5,871 bases of DNA from Cellvibrionales bacterium UBA7375 (GTDB lineage Bacteria > Pseudomonadota > Gammaproteobacteria > Pseudomonadales > Porticoccaceae): NCBI GenBank assembly GCA_002469845.1, contig DKNZ01000048.1:1-5871 (forward strand), given 5' to 3'. Made by a program: the position numbers and the translations under genes. Under the pieces are notes generated by a model, which was not told the DNA's origin, made no database searches, and saw only the letters and a program-made list of their open reading frames with translations. This document shows, piece after piece, positions 5,842 to 5,871 of this stretch (position 1 is the stretch's first letter; every line of letters starts with the position of its first letter).

Positions 5842-5871
5842 AAATAATATTGAGCCCGTATTAGCCCTGAA

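Noticed and set aside
5842..5871. Direct repeat of GGGCT and a TATTAT element upstream of mnmG
   Set aside because: The TATTAT sits too close to the start codon to be a -10 for a leadered transcript, and only 30 bases are visible, so no promoter or operator can be supported.

Overview
The window is a compact piece of a gammaproteobacterial chromosome. All six genes lie on the minus strand, so transcription runs from high to low coordinates: mnmG (gidA), rsmG (gidB), parA (soj), parB (spo0J/noc type), atpI and atpB. The order mnmG-rsmG-parA-parB-atpI-atpB is the one known from Pseudomonas and relatives beside oriC. Enterobacteria have mnmG-rsmG next to atpI but no parAB between them. Protein details agree: AtpB resembles the Pseudomonas type at its N-terminus (a YIQHHLQNL motif, then a tract related to GSWGFAHSAAEA), and MnmG and RsmG are of ordinary proteobacterial type. 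Base composition is moderate, not GC-rich as in Pseudomonas. I infer a gammaproteobacterium, perhaps marine and of the Cellvibrionales/Alteromonadales/Pseudomonadales sphere. The genus cannot be named from this sequence alone.

Layout, in transcription order. Positions 5841-3973 encode MnmG, which modifies the tRNA wobble uridine. After 2 bases comes RsmG (3970-3323), a 16S rRNA G527 methyltransferase. After a 25-base gap carrying a Shine-Dalgarno sequence comes ParA (preferred GTG start at 3297, end 2512). Six bases later comes ParB (2505-1621). These four genes look like one co-transcribed unit whose promoter lies beyond the right edge. A 147-base gap (1474-1620) follows. It has no clear terminator but holds a strong sigma70-type promoter on the minus strand (-10 at 1537-1542, -35 at 1560-1565, 17-base spacer). 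This promoter would start the ATP synthase operon: atpI (1473-1096), atpB (1054-32), and presumably atpE just past the left edge, whose U-rich leader and Shine-Dalgarno appear to occupy positions 1-31.

Functionally the window joins three housekeeping jobs: RNA modification for decoding (MnmG, RsmG), segregation of the replication origin (ParA ATPase, ParB CTPase/parS clamp), and the membrane sector of F1Fo ATP synthase (AtpI assembly factor, AtpB subunit a). No mobile element, tRNA, rRNA, CRISPR array or foreign-looking insert is visible, and I found no new system. The most notable oddity is an extra stretch of about 65 residues in AtpB, between the helix with the essential arginine and the last helix. 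It appears to add two membrane spans. Lesser points are an inverted repeat and clustered GATC sites on the atp promoter, the start choice for parA, and several 7-8 base homopolymer runs in rsmG and parA.
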